The translations under genes and the position numbers were made by a program. The notes below the pieces were generated by a model. That model saw nothing but the letters and a program-made list of their open reading frames with translations, ran no database searches and was not told where the DNA came from. A DNA stretch of 64,000 nt. Source: an uncultured Oscillospiraceae bacterium (GTDB taxonomy: Bacteria > Bacillota > Clostridia > Oscillospirales > Ruminococcaceae). The stretch spans positions 22,148-86,147 of the forward strand of contig CAJTVI010000004.1 in assembly GCA_910579545.1 (NCBI GenBank). Reading direction: 5' to 3'. Positions 51,738 through 63,125 of the stretch are shown piece after piece; the first letter of the stretch is position 1, and the number at the start of each line of letters is the position of its first letter.

Positions 51738-51998
51738 GGGGGGCGCGCCCCCCACCATAAAATGCCGGACATTTTATGGATGCGATGTTTCTGGATTTTT
51801 TGCTTGCGCAAAAAATGCGAAACATCGGATGGACCCCCATCCCGCCGCATAAAGCCTTTATGCGGCGGGAAATTGTCAAATGCGGCTGCCGGTTTTTTTA
51901 GGCGGGCTGAAAAATATATTCCAAAAATTCCTGTTTTTAATGCCCGCACGGAAGGTTCCGTGCGGGGCAATGGGGGTCTGGGGGCCGCGGGCCCCCAG
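51738..51998. repeat. Chain of six hairpins between dnaK and dnaJ
   Basis: Six consecutive inverted repeats: (1) GGGGGGCG palindrome 51738-51753; (2) CCATAAAATG 51755-51764 with 51770-51779; (3) CGATGTTTC 51783-51791 with 51819-51827, containing ATTTTTTGC 51795-51803 with 51808-51816; (4) CCCGCCGCATAAA 51841-51853 with 51857-51869; (5) CCCGCACGGAA 51943-51953 with 51956-51966; (6) CTGGGGGCC 51978-51986 with 51990-51998. All arms are perfect. No ORF with conserved features lies in this 405-bp gap. The first and last are relatives of palindromes elsewhere in the window, so the gap may be a nest of inserted elements. Confidence 0.85.
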
Positions 51999-52116
51999 AT
52001 CGGCCCTCCATCGTCCGGTGGCCGGCAGGGCAAAAAGCCCCGGCCCCGCGTCATTACATCCACCGCCGCGCCCGGGTCTTTCTTGGCACGGCGGCCAGCG
52101 GAGTGAGTGAGAAGGT

Positions 52117-53280
52117 ATGGCAGACAAACGCGATTATTACGAGGTACTGGGGGTTGCCAAGGGCGCAACCGACGACCAGCTCAAAAGCGCCTACCGCAAG
52201 CAGGCCAAAAAATACCATCCGGACCTGAACCCGGGCAACGCCGAGGCCGAGGCCAAGTTTAAGGAAGTAAACGAAGCCTACGAGGTACTGAGCAACAAGG
52301 AAAAGCGCGCCCGGTACGACCAGTTCGGCTTTGCCGGGGTGGATCCCAGCTATGGCGCGGGGGCCGGCGGGGCCGGCTTTGGCGGTTTTGGCGGCGGGGT
52401 GGACCTGGGAGATATTTTTGGCGACCTGGGCAACATCTTTGGCGGCGGCTTTGGCTTTGGCGGCGGCCGCGCGAACCCCAACGCCCCCCGCAAGGGCGCC
52501 GACCAGCGGGTGGGCGTGACCATCAGCTTTATGGAGGCGGTGCACGGCTGCTCCAAAACCATCACGGTCAACAAGCAGGAGACCTGTGCCGAGTGCGGCG
52601 GCACCGGCGCGGCCAAGGGCACCAGCCCCGAGACCTGCCCGGACTGCGGCGGCCGCGGCTATGTGCTGCGCCAGATGCGCACCCCCTTTGGGGTGATGCA
52701 GAGCCAGGAGCCCTGCCCCCGCTGCGGCGGCAAGGGCAAGATCGTAAAAACCCCCTGCGCGGCCTGCCGCGGCAGCGGGCGCACCTCCAGCCGCAGGACC
52801 CTGGAGGTCAAGATCCCGGCCGGCATCAACGACGACCAGAGCATCGCCCTGCGCGGCCAGGGGGACGCCGGCACCAACGGCGGCCCGGCCGGGGATGTGA
52901 TCGTGATCGTGACCGTGCAGCCGGACGCCATGTTTGAGCGGGACGGCTACAATGTATGGGTCACGGTGCCTATCACCTACAGCCAGGCCGTGATGGGCGC
53001 GGACGTGGTAGTGCCCACGGTGGACGGCAAGGTGGAGTACACGGTGCCCGAGGGCACCCAGAGCGGCACCACCTTCCGGCTGCGGGGCAAGGGCATCCAG
53101 TACCTGGGCGGCCGCGGCAAGGGCGACCAGTATGTGCGGGTGGAGGTGGAGATCCCCAAAAAGCTCAACCGCCACCAGCGCGAGGCCCTCAAGGCCTTTG
53201 AGGAGAGCCTCAAGGACGAAAACTACGAAAAGCGCAAGGGCTTTTTTAAAAACCTGCGCGACAAATTCGAGGGCAAGTAA
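52117..53280 (+). CDS. dnaJ: Chaperone DnaJ (Hsp40)
   Basis: 387 residues. J domain ([23 protein letters not shown] in [10 protein letters not shown]), Gly/Phe-rich region with many [10 protein letters not shown] units, four CxxCxGxG zinc-binding repeats ([32 protein letters not shown]) and the C-terminal substrate domain. It stimulates DnaK ATPase and delivers clients. ATG 52117 follows GAGAAGGT. It is separated from dnaK by an unusually long structured gap. Complete. Confidence 0.97.
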   Translation: MADKRDYYEVLGVAKGATDDQLKSAYRKQAKKYHPDLNPGNAEAEAKFKEVNEAYEVLSNKEKRARYDQFGFAGVDPSYGAGAGGAGFGGFGGGVDLGDIFGDLGNIFGGGFGFGGGRANPNAPRKGADQRVGVTISFMEAVHGCSKTITVNKQETCAECGGTGAAKGTSPETCPDCGGRGYVLRQMRTPFGVMQSQEPCPRCGGKGKIVKTPCAACRGSGRTSSRRTLEVKIPAGINDDQSIALRGQGDAGTNGGPAGDVIVIVTVQPDAMFERDGYNVWVTVPITYSQAVMGADVVVPTVDGKVEYTVPEGTQSGTTFRLRGKGIQYLGGRGKGDQYVRVEVEIPKKLNRHQREALKAFEESLKDENYEKRKGFFKNLRDKFEGK

Positions 53281-53300
53281 AGCATTATTTGATCAATAAA

Positions 53301-53340
53301 AGGGCGTTCCCGGAGGATGAAGTCCGGGAACGCCCTTTTT
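53301..53340. terminator. Bidirectional terminator between dnaJ and atpC
   Basis: A 14-bp perfect stem (53301-53314 with 53323-53336, arm AGGGCGTTCCCGGA) flanked by AAA on one side and TTTTT on the other, between convergent operons. Confidence 0.88.
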
Positions 53341-53394
53341 GGAATCGATCGCATTGGCAGGGGCGGGGGCTGATTTGCCGGCCGGGCCGCCGTC

Positions 53395-53796
53395 TTACTT
53401 TCCGCCGGCCACCGCGATGCGGGTGAGCGCGCGGCGCAGCTTCGCCTCGGCCCGGGCGGTCTCGGCCGCCTCGGCGGCGTTTTTCAGCGCGGCCTCGGCC
53501 CGCTCCTTGGCAAGGCGGGCGCGCTCTAAGTCGATGCTGTCGGCCCACTCAAAGGTGGTGGCCACCAGCCGCACCCCATTTTGGGTCACGGCCAGCATCC
53601 CGCCCGCGCAGGCCGCGCGGCGGCGCTGCCCGCCGATCACCACCGCGGCCTCGCCAATGCCCAGCGCGGCCACATAGGGGGAGTGCCGCGGCAGGATGCA
53701 GACGTTGCCCTCGGTGGTGCGCACCAGCAGCCGCTCGGCCTCGCCGTCGTAAAAGCCGCCGTCCGGCGTGACGATCTGCAGGGGAAATGTCGCCAT
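53395..53796 (-). CDS. atpC: ATP synthase F1 epsilon subunit
   Basis: 133 residues: beta-sandwich domain (TFPLQIVTPDGGFYDGEAER, GNVCILPRHSPYVAALGIGE) and a C-terminal helical hairpin rich in Ala/Glu/Arg. It couples the rotor and can inhibit hydrolysis. ATG 53796 follows AAGGAAG. Last gene of the operon, before a terminator. Confidence 0.95.
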   Translation of the reverse strand: MATFPLQIVTPDGGFYDGEAERLLVRTTEGNVCILPRHSPYVAALGIGEAAVVIGGQRRRAACAGGMLAVTQNGVRLVATTFEWADSIDLERARLAKERAEAALKNAAEAAETARAEAKLRRALTRIAVAGGK

Positions 53797-53874
53797 AGGA
53801 ATCTTCCTTTCGGTAACAGCCCGGCCCCGCCGCCTTGCGCGGCGGGCCCTGGGCTGTGTTGGGGGGCTGGGCCG

Positions 53875-55284
<1,410 letters not shown>

Positions 55285-55346
55285 TTATAAGAGATTTGCA
55301 CCCTTGCATCCCTGCCCGGCGGGCGGGATGCGGCTGTTTGCTGCGG

Positions 55347-56198
55347 TCATGCTTCGGCGCCCGCCACGATCTCGGTGAGCTCCTGGGTGATCGCGCCCTG
55401 CCGCGCCCGGTTGTACTTGAGCGAGAGGTCCTCGATCATCTCGCCCGCGTTCTTGCTGGCCGCGTCCATGGCGGTGCGGCGCGCTCCCTGCTCGCTGGCC
55501 ACGCTCTCGGCCATGGCGCCCCACAAAAGGCCCCCCACATAGCTGGGCACGATCGCGTCGTATACCTCCTCGCTGGAGGGCTCGTACAGGGTCAGGCTCT
55601 CGGCCGAGTTTTTGGCCTGCTCGCGCTCATAGCGGATGGGCAGCATTTTGAGCACCGCCGGCTGCTGGCTGAGCATCGAGACAAAGTTTGTGTAGCCCAC
55701 AAACAGCTCGTCAAATTCACCCCTGCGGAACTGTTCGCAGAGCATCCGCGCGGCCTCAAAGCAGTCGCTCAGCGAGACCGTCTCGGCCACCGCATACGAG
55801 GTGGTAAGCGTCTCGAGCCCATGGGAAGCGCAGTACTCCACCGCCTTTTTGCCGATGGGCAGCACGCAGGCCGGCTTGCCCTCCATGTGGGCCGCCACCG
55901 CCTTGAAGAGGTTGGAGTTGTAGCCGCCGGCAAGCCCGCGGTCGCCCGCGATCATGATATAGCAGCTTTTTTTGACCTCCCGCTTTTGCACAAACGGGGA
56001 GGAAAACTCGGTGTTGCCGTAGGCGATGTCGTTCAGGCATTTGTGCAGGGTGGAAAAATACGGCCGGGTGGCCTCGGCGCGCAGCTTGGCGCGCCGCAGC
56101 TTGGAGGAGGCCACCAGCTCCATCGCCTTGGTGATCTGCATGGTGCTTTCCACGCTCTTGATGCGCAGCTTGATATCCTTCATGGACGATGCCGCCAT
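55347..56198 (-). CDS. atpG: ATP synthase F1 gamma subunit
   Basis: 283 residues. The N-terminal helix (KDIKLRIKSVESTMQITKAM, then ELVASSKLRRAK) and the C-terminal helix (ASKNAGEMIEDLSLKYNRAR, then QGAITQELTEIVAGAEA) form the rotating shaft; IMIAGDRGLAGGYNSN is the conserved middle motif. ATG 56198 follows AAAGGAGACGG. Confidence 0.96.
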   Translation of the reverse strand: MAASSMKDIKLRIKSVESTMQITKAMELVASSKLRRAKLRAEATRPYFSTLHKCLNDIAYGNTEFSSPFVQKREVKKSCYIMIAGDRGLAGGYNSNLFKAVAAHMEGKPACVLPIGKKAVEYCASHGLETLTTSYAVAETVSLSDCFEAARMLCEQFRRGEFDELFVGYTNFVSMLSQQPAVLKMLPIRYEREQAKNSAESLTLYEPSSEEVYDAIVPSYVGGLLWGAMAESVASEQGARRTAMDAASKNAGEMIEDLSLKYNRARQGAITQELTEIVAGAEA

Positions 56199-56219
56199 GA
56201 TGCCGTCTCCTTTCTGCGC

Positions 56220-57740
<1,521 letters not shown>

Positions 57741-57854
57741 AGTCTCACCAACTTTCTTGCGTTGAGATACCGCCGCGCCCCGCGCGGCCAAAGCCCCGCC
57801 GCCCTGCGCGGATGTCCGGGCAGGCAATGGGTGCGGCGGATGTGCAAAAACGCC

Positions 57855-58385
57855 CTACGCGTCCAGCAAAACGCGCCGCAGCGCGGCAAGCCGCCCGGAC
57901 GCGGTGCCGTCCAGTTCCCGGCCGCTGTACCGCAGCTTTACGCCGCCCAGCACCCCGGGGTCCAGCCGGTTTTCCAGCAGCACGGACATGCCGGTCTGCC
58001 CCTCCAGTTTTTTTTGCAGGGCGGCCAGCTGGTCCTGGGTCATGGGCACCGCGCTCACGGCCTCCACCGGCAGGATGCCCTTTGCCTCGTAGTGCAGCGC
58101 ACGGTACTGGGCAAGGCAGCCGTCCAAAAGGCCCAGGGCGGATTTTTCGCACAGGATCTTCAAAAAATTCAGCACATAGGGGTGCACGCCGCCAAAGGCC
58201 TCGTCCAAAAGGCCCAGCCGCTCGGCGGCGGGCAGGGCGGGGTTCTGCACCAGGCGGCGGTACTCGGGCTGGCTGCTGAAGGCCCCGGCCGCAAGGGCCA
58301 GGCCCTCCAGTGCCTCCTCCTCGCAGTGCTCCTCGGCGGCCAGCGCGTACAGGGCGCTGCCGTATTCCTTTTCGGCCGCGGTCAT
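57855..58385 (-). CDS. atpH: ATP synthase F1 delta subunit
   Basis: 176 residues. N-terminal helical domain (EYGSALYALAAEEHCEEEAL) and C-terminal part with LENRLDPGVLGGVKLRYSGR, the conserved stator-binding end. It joins the b subunits to F1. The start overlaps the atpF stop (ATGA). Confidence 0.93.
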   Translation of the reverse strand: MTAAEKEYGSALYALAAEEHCEEEALEGLALAAGAFSSQPEYRRLVQNPALPAAERLGLLDEAFGGVHPYVLNFLKILCEKSALGLLDGCLAQYRALHYEAKGILPVEAVSAVPMTQDQLAALQKKLEGQTGMSVLLENRLDPGVLGGVKLRYSGRELDGTASGRLAALRRVLLDA

Positions 58386-58888
58386 GAGGCATCCCCCACG
58401 CGGCTGATGAAATCGTCGATCAGCGCCTTGTGCGTCTTCTCGTCGATCTCCTTTTCCACCACCCGGCCGGCCAGTTCGAGCGCAAGCTCCGAGATGTCGT
58501 TTTTCAACTCGCCCGCGGCCTTGAGCCGCTGGTTCTCGATCTCGGCGCTGGCCTTGCTCTTGAGCGCGGCCGCCTCGGCCCGCGCGGCGCTTACCATCTC
58601 ATCGCTGCGGGCGGCGGCGCGCTGGGTGGCGCTCTGCACGATCTCGGTCGCCTCCTGCCGGGCGCTTGCCAGGCGGGTCTCGTATTCTTCCTTCAGCGCG
58701 TTGGCGTCCCCCTCGGCCTTTTCGGCCTCGGTGTAAAGGGTCTCCACCTGCTCGGCGCGCTGCTTGAGGATCTTCTGCACCGGCTTAAAGAGGAAATGCT
58801 TGACCCCAAGGGTCAGGATCAGCAGGTTGCAGATCTGGAAGATAAAGGTCCATGGGGCGAAGGTGACGAGATCCTGAAACTGTTTCAT
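58382..58888 (-). CDS. atpF: ATP synthase F0 b subunit
   Basis: 168 residues: one N-terminal membrane segment (TFIFQICNLLILTLGVKHFL) and a long Ala/Glu/Arg coiled coil forming the peripheral stalk, ending in helices that bind delta. ATG 58888 follows AAGGAGGAGA. Followed in overlap by atpH. Confidence 0.95.
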   Translation of the reverse strand: MKQFQDLVTFAPWTFIFQICNLLILTLGVKHFLFKPVQKILKQRAEQVETLYTEAEKAEGDANALKEEYETRLASARQEATEIVQSATQRAAARSDEMVSAARAEAAALKSKASAEIENQRLKAAGELKNDISELALELAGRVVEKEIDEKTHKALIDDFISRVGDAS

Positions 58889-59006
58889 TCTGTCTCCTCC
58901 TTCGGGCTGTTGGGATACGGGGGCAGGGCAAACGGCCGGCCCCGCCGCCCCGCGCAGGGGGCGGCGTTAAAAGGGCAGGCGGGCAAGGGCCCCGCCCCGG
59001 TTCGGC

Positions 59007-59282
<276 letters not shown>

Positions 59283-59448
59283 CTACCAATGAAATGTTTT
59301 TATCCTTCAGCACCCGCTTTTAAAAGCGGCGGGTGTGAATACGGTGTGTGCGCGCCTTGCGGCGCGGGGCCTGCCGAAAAACCGGGGCATGCCGCGCGGG
59401 GCCGCTCGGCGCTTTGCCCCCCGCGGGAGGCGCGCTGCGCCCGGGGCC

Positions 59449-60354
59449 TTACCCCTCGGCCGCGTTGGCGATGTAGAGGGTGGTGAGCATGCAGAAGATA
59501 AACGCCTGCATCGCGCTGGAGAAGAGGTCAAAATAGACGCTGAATATCGCCGGGATGCCGGCCTGCAAAACCGGGATGCCGGCAAACATCTCGCCCCAGC
59601 CGGCGGGCAGCAGGCTCAGGCAGGCAAGGCCGCCCAGCACGCAGAGCACGATGCCGAACAGCTTGTGGGAGAATTTGGCCGCGCCGGCCGCCTTGCCGCT
59701 GCGGTACTTAAAGAGCAGGGCAATGCCCGCGGCCAGCACAAGGCCGGCCACTAAGATGCTGCGGCCCAAAAGGTTCAGCAAGGCGGCGCTGCCGGCGGCC
59801 AGGGCCGCGTAGAGCAGCGAGGTGATGACCGTGCCCGAGACGATGTTGCCAAAATGACGGAAGGCCATCGAGATGGGGGTGGCCAGCTCGGACAGGATGT
59901 TGAAGGGGGTGAGCAGCGGGATGGGCTGGGTAAAGCCCAGCAGGTAGCCGCCAACGCCCCCGGCGCGGATCTTGTTGTAGGTGATGAGCACAAACACCAT
60001 CAGGGCCCAGGCCAGGGTGGTGGACACATCGCCGGTGGGCGGGAAAAGCCCCACCAAGCTCAGCAGGCTGCCCATCAGCGAGGAGACGAACAGAGCCGCC
60101 ACAAAGGGGCCGTAGTAGGCAAACCGCACCCCCATGTTGCCGTTGACAAAGTTCTGGGCCGTCTCCACCAAAAACTCGGCCACCACCTGCCGCTTGCTCA
60201 CCGCCCGCAGCTGTAAGCCCCGGGTGAGGAAGGCGCACAGCCCCAGCACGATCAGGGTGACCAAAAGCGAGTCCACCATGGTGGCGGTGATGGGGATGCC
60301 CCCCAGCACCGGGATGGTACAATAGATGCGCGCACCGGTAATATCCACATTCAT
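59449..60354 (-). CDS. atpB: ATP synthase F0 a subunit
   Basis: 301 residues with five to six membrane segments. The essential stator Arg lies in PISMAFRHFGNIVSGTVI, and the final helix has SVYFDLFSSAMQAFIFCMLT. It forms the ion half-channels against the c ring. The start overlaps the AtpI stop (ATGA). A 178-bp gap with G/C-rich hairpin-forming sequence separates it from atpE. Confidence 0.95.
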   Translation of the reverse strand: MNVDITGARIYCTIPVLGGIPITATMVDSLLVTLIVLGLCAFLTRGLQLRAVSKRQVVAEFLVETAQNFVNGNMGVRFAYYGPFVAALFVSSLMGSLLSLVGLFPPTGDVSTTLAWALMVFVLITYNKIRAGGVGGYLLGFTQPIPLLTPFNILSELATPISMAFRHFGNIVSGTVITSLLYAALAAGSAALLNLLGRSILVAGLVLAAGIALLFKYRSGKAAGAAKFSHKLFGIVLCVLGGLACLSLLPAGWGEMFAGIPVLQAGIPAIFSVYFDLFSSAMQAFIFCMLTTLYIANAAEG

Positions 60355-60791
60355 ACCGGCTCATCGCCTCCTTTCGGATTTTCAGCCCCGGGGGTTTTGG
60401 CCGGTTCCGGCTTGTACATCCCCAGAAGCTGCATGGCAAAAATGGTCAGCCGCGGGAAAAACAGCGGGATCACCGCCGCGGGCCAGCTAAAGCAGGGCAG
60501 GGCCACCGCTACTGCCGCCACCAGCACGGTGGCGAGCATCCGGGTGCTGTACGAGAGCTGCAAGGCCGCCCGCCCGCGCTTTTCGTCGGTGGACGCGGCC
60601 AATTTTTGGATCGACAGCCCCAGCAAAAAAAAGTTGAGCACCGCAAACCCGCCGCCCAAAAGGGTGCCCCACAAAACCGTGAGGTCCCACCGGCTCAGCA
60701 GGCAGAATACCAGGTTCATCACGACCGAAAAGGCCAGGGTGCCAACCGCGATGTGGGCCGTTTCCCGCTTGGTTGCTTGTTGAACTTTCAT
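60351..60791 (-). CDS. atpI: ATP synthase subunit I (AtpI)
   Basis: 146 residues with four hydrophobic segments (GTLAFSVVMNLVFCLLSR, LWGTLLGGGFAVLNFFLLGL, RMLATVLVAAVAVALPCF and a last one with PLFFPRLTIFAMQLLG), the pattern of the ATP-synthase I family, which helps assemble the c ring, notably in Na+ synthases. ATG 60791 follows GGGAGGG. Coupled to atpB by an ATGA overlap. Confidence 0.85.
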   Translation of the reverse strand: MKVQQATKRETAHIAVGTLAFSVVMNLVFCLLSRWDLTVLWGTLLGGGFAVLNFFLLGLSIQKLAASTDEKRGRAALQLSYSTRMLATVLVAAVAVALPCFSWPAAVIPLFFPRLTIFAMQLLGMYKPEPAKTPGAENPKGGDEPV

Positions 60792-60804
60792 ACGCCCTCC
60801 CGGG

Positions 60805-61170
60805 TCAGTTGGTTTTGGGGCCGCCGTTGTCCGGGCCGGCCCTGTGCAGGCCGTCGGCTTGGCCGCCCTCCCGGCCGCCGTGCGGGCTTCCGCCGGGGCC
60901 GCGGCTGTTTGGGCCGCCGGCTGGGCCGCCCTCCGGCGGCCTGCGGCCGCTGCGCCGCAAAAACATCCGCATAAACTCGGCAAAGGTGCACGCCGAGGCC
61001 CCCAGCCCCAGCAGGATGGCCGCCAGCCATACCCAGGGCCCCAGCAAAAACCGCTCGGCCAGCCAGCCAGCCAAAAGCAGGCAGAGCACCGGCGGCACGG
61101 TGAGCGAAAGCCCTAACTGGGTAAGCCAGGTAAGGTTTTGCAGCGAGGCAAACCAGCCATCCTTTTTCAA
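60805..61170 (-). CDS. AtpZ/ATPase-gene1-like small membrane protein
   Basis: About 121 residues: two membrane helices (LTQLGLSLTVPPVLCLLLAG and LGPWVWLAAILLGLGASACT) joined by a short loop, then a Gly/Pro/Arg-rich tail. It precedes atpI as atpZ does in many operons; such proteins are proposed to help ion or magnesium handling or assembly. The start is uncertain. TTG 61170 has AAAGGGGG at good distance. ATG 61197 would lie only about three bases from the predicted transcript start. Confidence 0.7.
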   Translation of the reverse strand: MKKDGWFASLQNLTWLTQLGLSLTVPPVLCLLLAGWLAERFLLGPWVWLAAILLGLGASACTFAEFMRMFLRRSGRRPPEGGPAGGPNSRGPGGSPHGGREGGQADGLHRAGPDNGGPKTN

Positions 61171-61206
61171 AGCGGCCTGTCCCCCTTTTGGCGGCATTAC
61201 TTTATT

Positions 61207-61235
61207 AGTATAGCAATCTTGCCTTGCAAATGCAA
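61207..61235 (-). promoter_or_regulatory. Housekeeping promoter of the atp operon
   Basis: On the minus strand TTGCAT (61235-61230), 17 bases, TATACT (61212-61207). It fits the first gene starting at TTG 61170 with a leader of about 30 nt. Confidence 0.7.
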
Positions 61236-61505
61236 TCCATAAAATGCCCAAACCGGGCGGGAAAAAGCCCTCGATCTGTTCTTTGCGCCGGCCGGCGGGG
61301 GCGGCTTTTTGCAGCGTTCGCTTTGCTGCCGGCAAAAACTATTTCTATGTGGAGCGGTTCCGCAAGAAAACAAAGCGGCCCCATGCCGCCGGCAGGGCAT
61401 CCGCACTTTCTGCCCTCCCTTTTGGCAGGCCTTGCGGGGGATATGAGCAGAGCATACCAGAAAAATGACTATTAGTCAATATTTAAAAACACATTTTTAC
61501 AAATT

Positions 61506-61534
61506 TTGCTTTCTGGGCGCTTTCGTGGTATCAT
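61506..61534 (+). promoter_or_regulatory. Promoter of gtrB with long leader
   Basis: TTGCTT (61506-61511), 17 bases, TATCAT (61529-61534), with TGG before the -10 (extended -10). The predicted leader is about 330 nt and contains the 36-bp repeat array. Confidence 0.7.
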
Positions 61535-61602
61535 AATAAAAAGCAAAACGCGCCGCACGGCGCAAACGCCCGCCGGGGGTTGCGCCCGGCCGGGACCGCG
61601 CA

Positions 61603-61854
61603 GCGCAAAGGCCCGCCGGCGCGTGAGCGCCCCAAAAGGCGCAGGCGCCCGCCGGCGCAGGAGCGCCCCAAAAGGCGCAAACGCCCGCCGGCGCAGGAGC
61701 GCCCCAAAAGGCGCAGGCGCCCGCCGGCGCGTGAGCGCCCCAAAAGACGCAAACGCCCGCCGGCGCAGGAGCGCCCCAAAAGACGCAAACGCCTGCCGGC
61801 GCAAGCGCGCCCCAAAAGGCGCAGGCGCCCGCCGGCGCAAGCGCGCCGCAGCAC
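61603..61854 (+). repeat. Tandem 36-bp repeat array, seven units
   Basis: Seven contiguous 36-bp units (starts 61603, 61639, 61675, 61711, 61747, 61783, 61819), each built around GCCCGCCGGCGC and AGCGCCCCAAAA with a few varying bases. There are no spacers. Unit length is a multiple of three, so all frames stay open on both strands. The array lies between promoter and ribosome site of gtrB. Confidence 0.92.
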
Positions 61855-61870
61855 AAAGGAGGCAACACCC

Positions 61871-62833
61871 ATGCTCATCAGCCTGATCGTGCCCTGCTAC
61901 AACGAGGCCGAGGCCCTGCCCCTGTTTTACGCCGAGGCGGCCCGGGTAGCCGGCGAAATGCGGCAGAGCCACGGGGCGGACTTTGAGTTTATCTTTGTGG
62001 ACGACGGCTCAAAGGACGATACCCTCAAAACCGCCAAGGCCCTGCGCGAGAAGGACGGGCGGGTGCGCTATCTAAGCTTCAGCCGCAACTTTGGCAAGGA
62101 GGCGGCCATCTACGCCGGCCTGCGGGCCGCAAAAGGGGACTATGCCGCCCTGCTGGACGCCGACCTGCAGGACCCGCCCGCCCTGCTGCCCGAGATGCTG
62201 GACGCCCTGCTTTCGGGCGGGTACGACTGTGCCGCCACCCGCCGCACCACCCGCAAGGGGGAGCCGCCGCTGCGCAGCTTTTTTTCCCGCATGTTCTACC
62301 GGCTGATCCACAAGATGAGCGACACCGAGATCATGGACGGCGCGCGGGACTACCGGCTGATGACCCGCAAGATGGTGGACGCGGTGTTGAGCATGGGGGA
62401 ATACAACCGGTTCTCCAAGGGCATTTTTGGCTGGGTGGGCTTTCGCACCAAGTGGTTCGCCTATGAAAACATCGAGCGGGCGGCCGGCCAGACCAAGTGG
62501 AATTTCTGGAAGCTGTTCCGCTATTCCATCGAGGGCATCGTGGGCTTTTCCACCGCGCCGCTGGCCGCCGCCGCCCTGCTGGGGGTGCTGTTCTGCCTGT
62601 CCGCGCTGGTAATGATCGGGGTGATCGTTGTGCGCACCCTCGTGTTTGGCGACCCCACCAGCGGCTGGCCCAGCATGGTCTGCATCATCCTGCTCTGCAG
62701 CGGGGTGCAGCTGTTCTGCACCGGGGTGCTGGGCGAGTACCTGGCCAAGACCTACTTAGAGGTCAAGCGCCGGCCCCTCTACCTTGTAAGGGAGGACAGC
62801 GAGGCCCCCGACCCGCGCACCCCCCAGCCGTAG
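61871..62833 (+). CDS. GtrB-type bactoprenol glucosyltransferase (GT2)
   Basis: 320 residues. GT-A domain: SLIVPCYNEAEALPLFY, FIFVDDGSKDDTL, FSRNFGKEAAIYAGLRAAKG, DADLQDPPALLPEML (DxD), GARDYRLMTRKMVDAV and the NRFSKGIFGWVGF region, followed by two membrane segments (about 232-290). This is the GtrB/DPM1-like group that makes undecaprenyl-phosphate glucose (or another hexose) on the inner membrane face. It is the natural donor enzyme for the four GtrII paralogs at 36-47 kb. ATG 61871 has AAAGGAGG at ideal spacing. The in-frame open reading upstream through the repeat array has no ATG and is judged untranslated. Confidence 0.9.
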   Translation: MLISLIVPCYNEAEALPLFYAEAARVAGEMRQSHGADFEFIFVDDGSKDDTLKTAKALREKDGRVRYLSFSRNFGKEAAIYAGLRAAKGDYAALLDADLQDPPALLPEMLDALLSGGYDCAATRRTTRKGEPPLRSFFSRMFYRLIHKMSDTEIMDGARDYRLMTRKMVDAVLSMGEYNRFSKGIFGWVGFRTKWFAYENIERAAGQTKWNFWKLFRYSIEGIVGFSTAPLAAAALLGVLFCLSALVMIGVIVVRTLVFGDPTSGWPSMVCIILLCSGVQLFCTGVLGEYLAKTYLEVKRRPLYLVREDSEAPDPRTPQP

Positions 62834-62885
62834 CCCGCGCCCAAAAGGCCGCGCACCCCCCAGCCGTAGCCCATGCGCCAAAGGC
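62814..62885 (+). repeat. Second 36-bp tandem repeat, two units
   Basis: Two units starting CGCGCACCCCCCAGCCGTAG at 62814 and 62850, with a degenerate third start at 62886. The gtrB stop codon lies inside the first unit. Farther on, a 22-bp period (CCCAAAGCCCGGCGGCGC) repeats near 62928-62968. No gene recognised between 62834 and 62994. Confidence 0.75.
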
Positions 62886-62994
62886 CGCGCGCCCGGCGCG
62901 CCGCAAGGGCGGCGGCCGCAGCGCAAACCCCAAAGCCCGGCGGCGCAACCCCCAAAGCCCGGCGGCGCCCCGCCTGGCACCCACGAACCAAAAA

Positions 62995-63043
62995 AGCAAA
63001 AGAGCCAAAAGCGGTTTGCACCCGCCTTTGGCTCTTTTTTGCT
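62995..63043. terminator. Bidirectional terminator between gtrB and etfA
   Basis: An 18-20 bp nearly perfect stem (AGCAAAAGAGCCAAAAGCGG at 62995 with CCGCCTTTGGCTCTTTTTTG near 63022-63041) and T-rich ends on both strands, between convergent genes. Confidence 0.85.
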
Positions 63044-63125
63044 GTGTTCTTTCAGCCCTTTGGCAGCCCTTTGGGCCGCGGCCCGGGTTTTGTGCGGGGC
63101 CGCTGCCGGCCGCGCTCACCGCGCC

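Noticed and set aside
61603-61854. 36-bp repeats as a CRISPR array
   Set aside because: The unit length is typical of CRISPR, but the units are contiguous with no spacers and vary internally, and no cas genes are present.
61580-61870. N-terminal extension of GtrB encoded by the 36-bp repeats (basic RPKRRRRPPAQE repeats)
   Set aside because: The frame is open but has no ATG and no ribosome site until 61871, where AAAGGAGG and the conserved GT2 N-terminus begin. The array is better explained as an untranslated leader.
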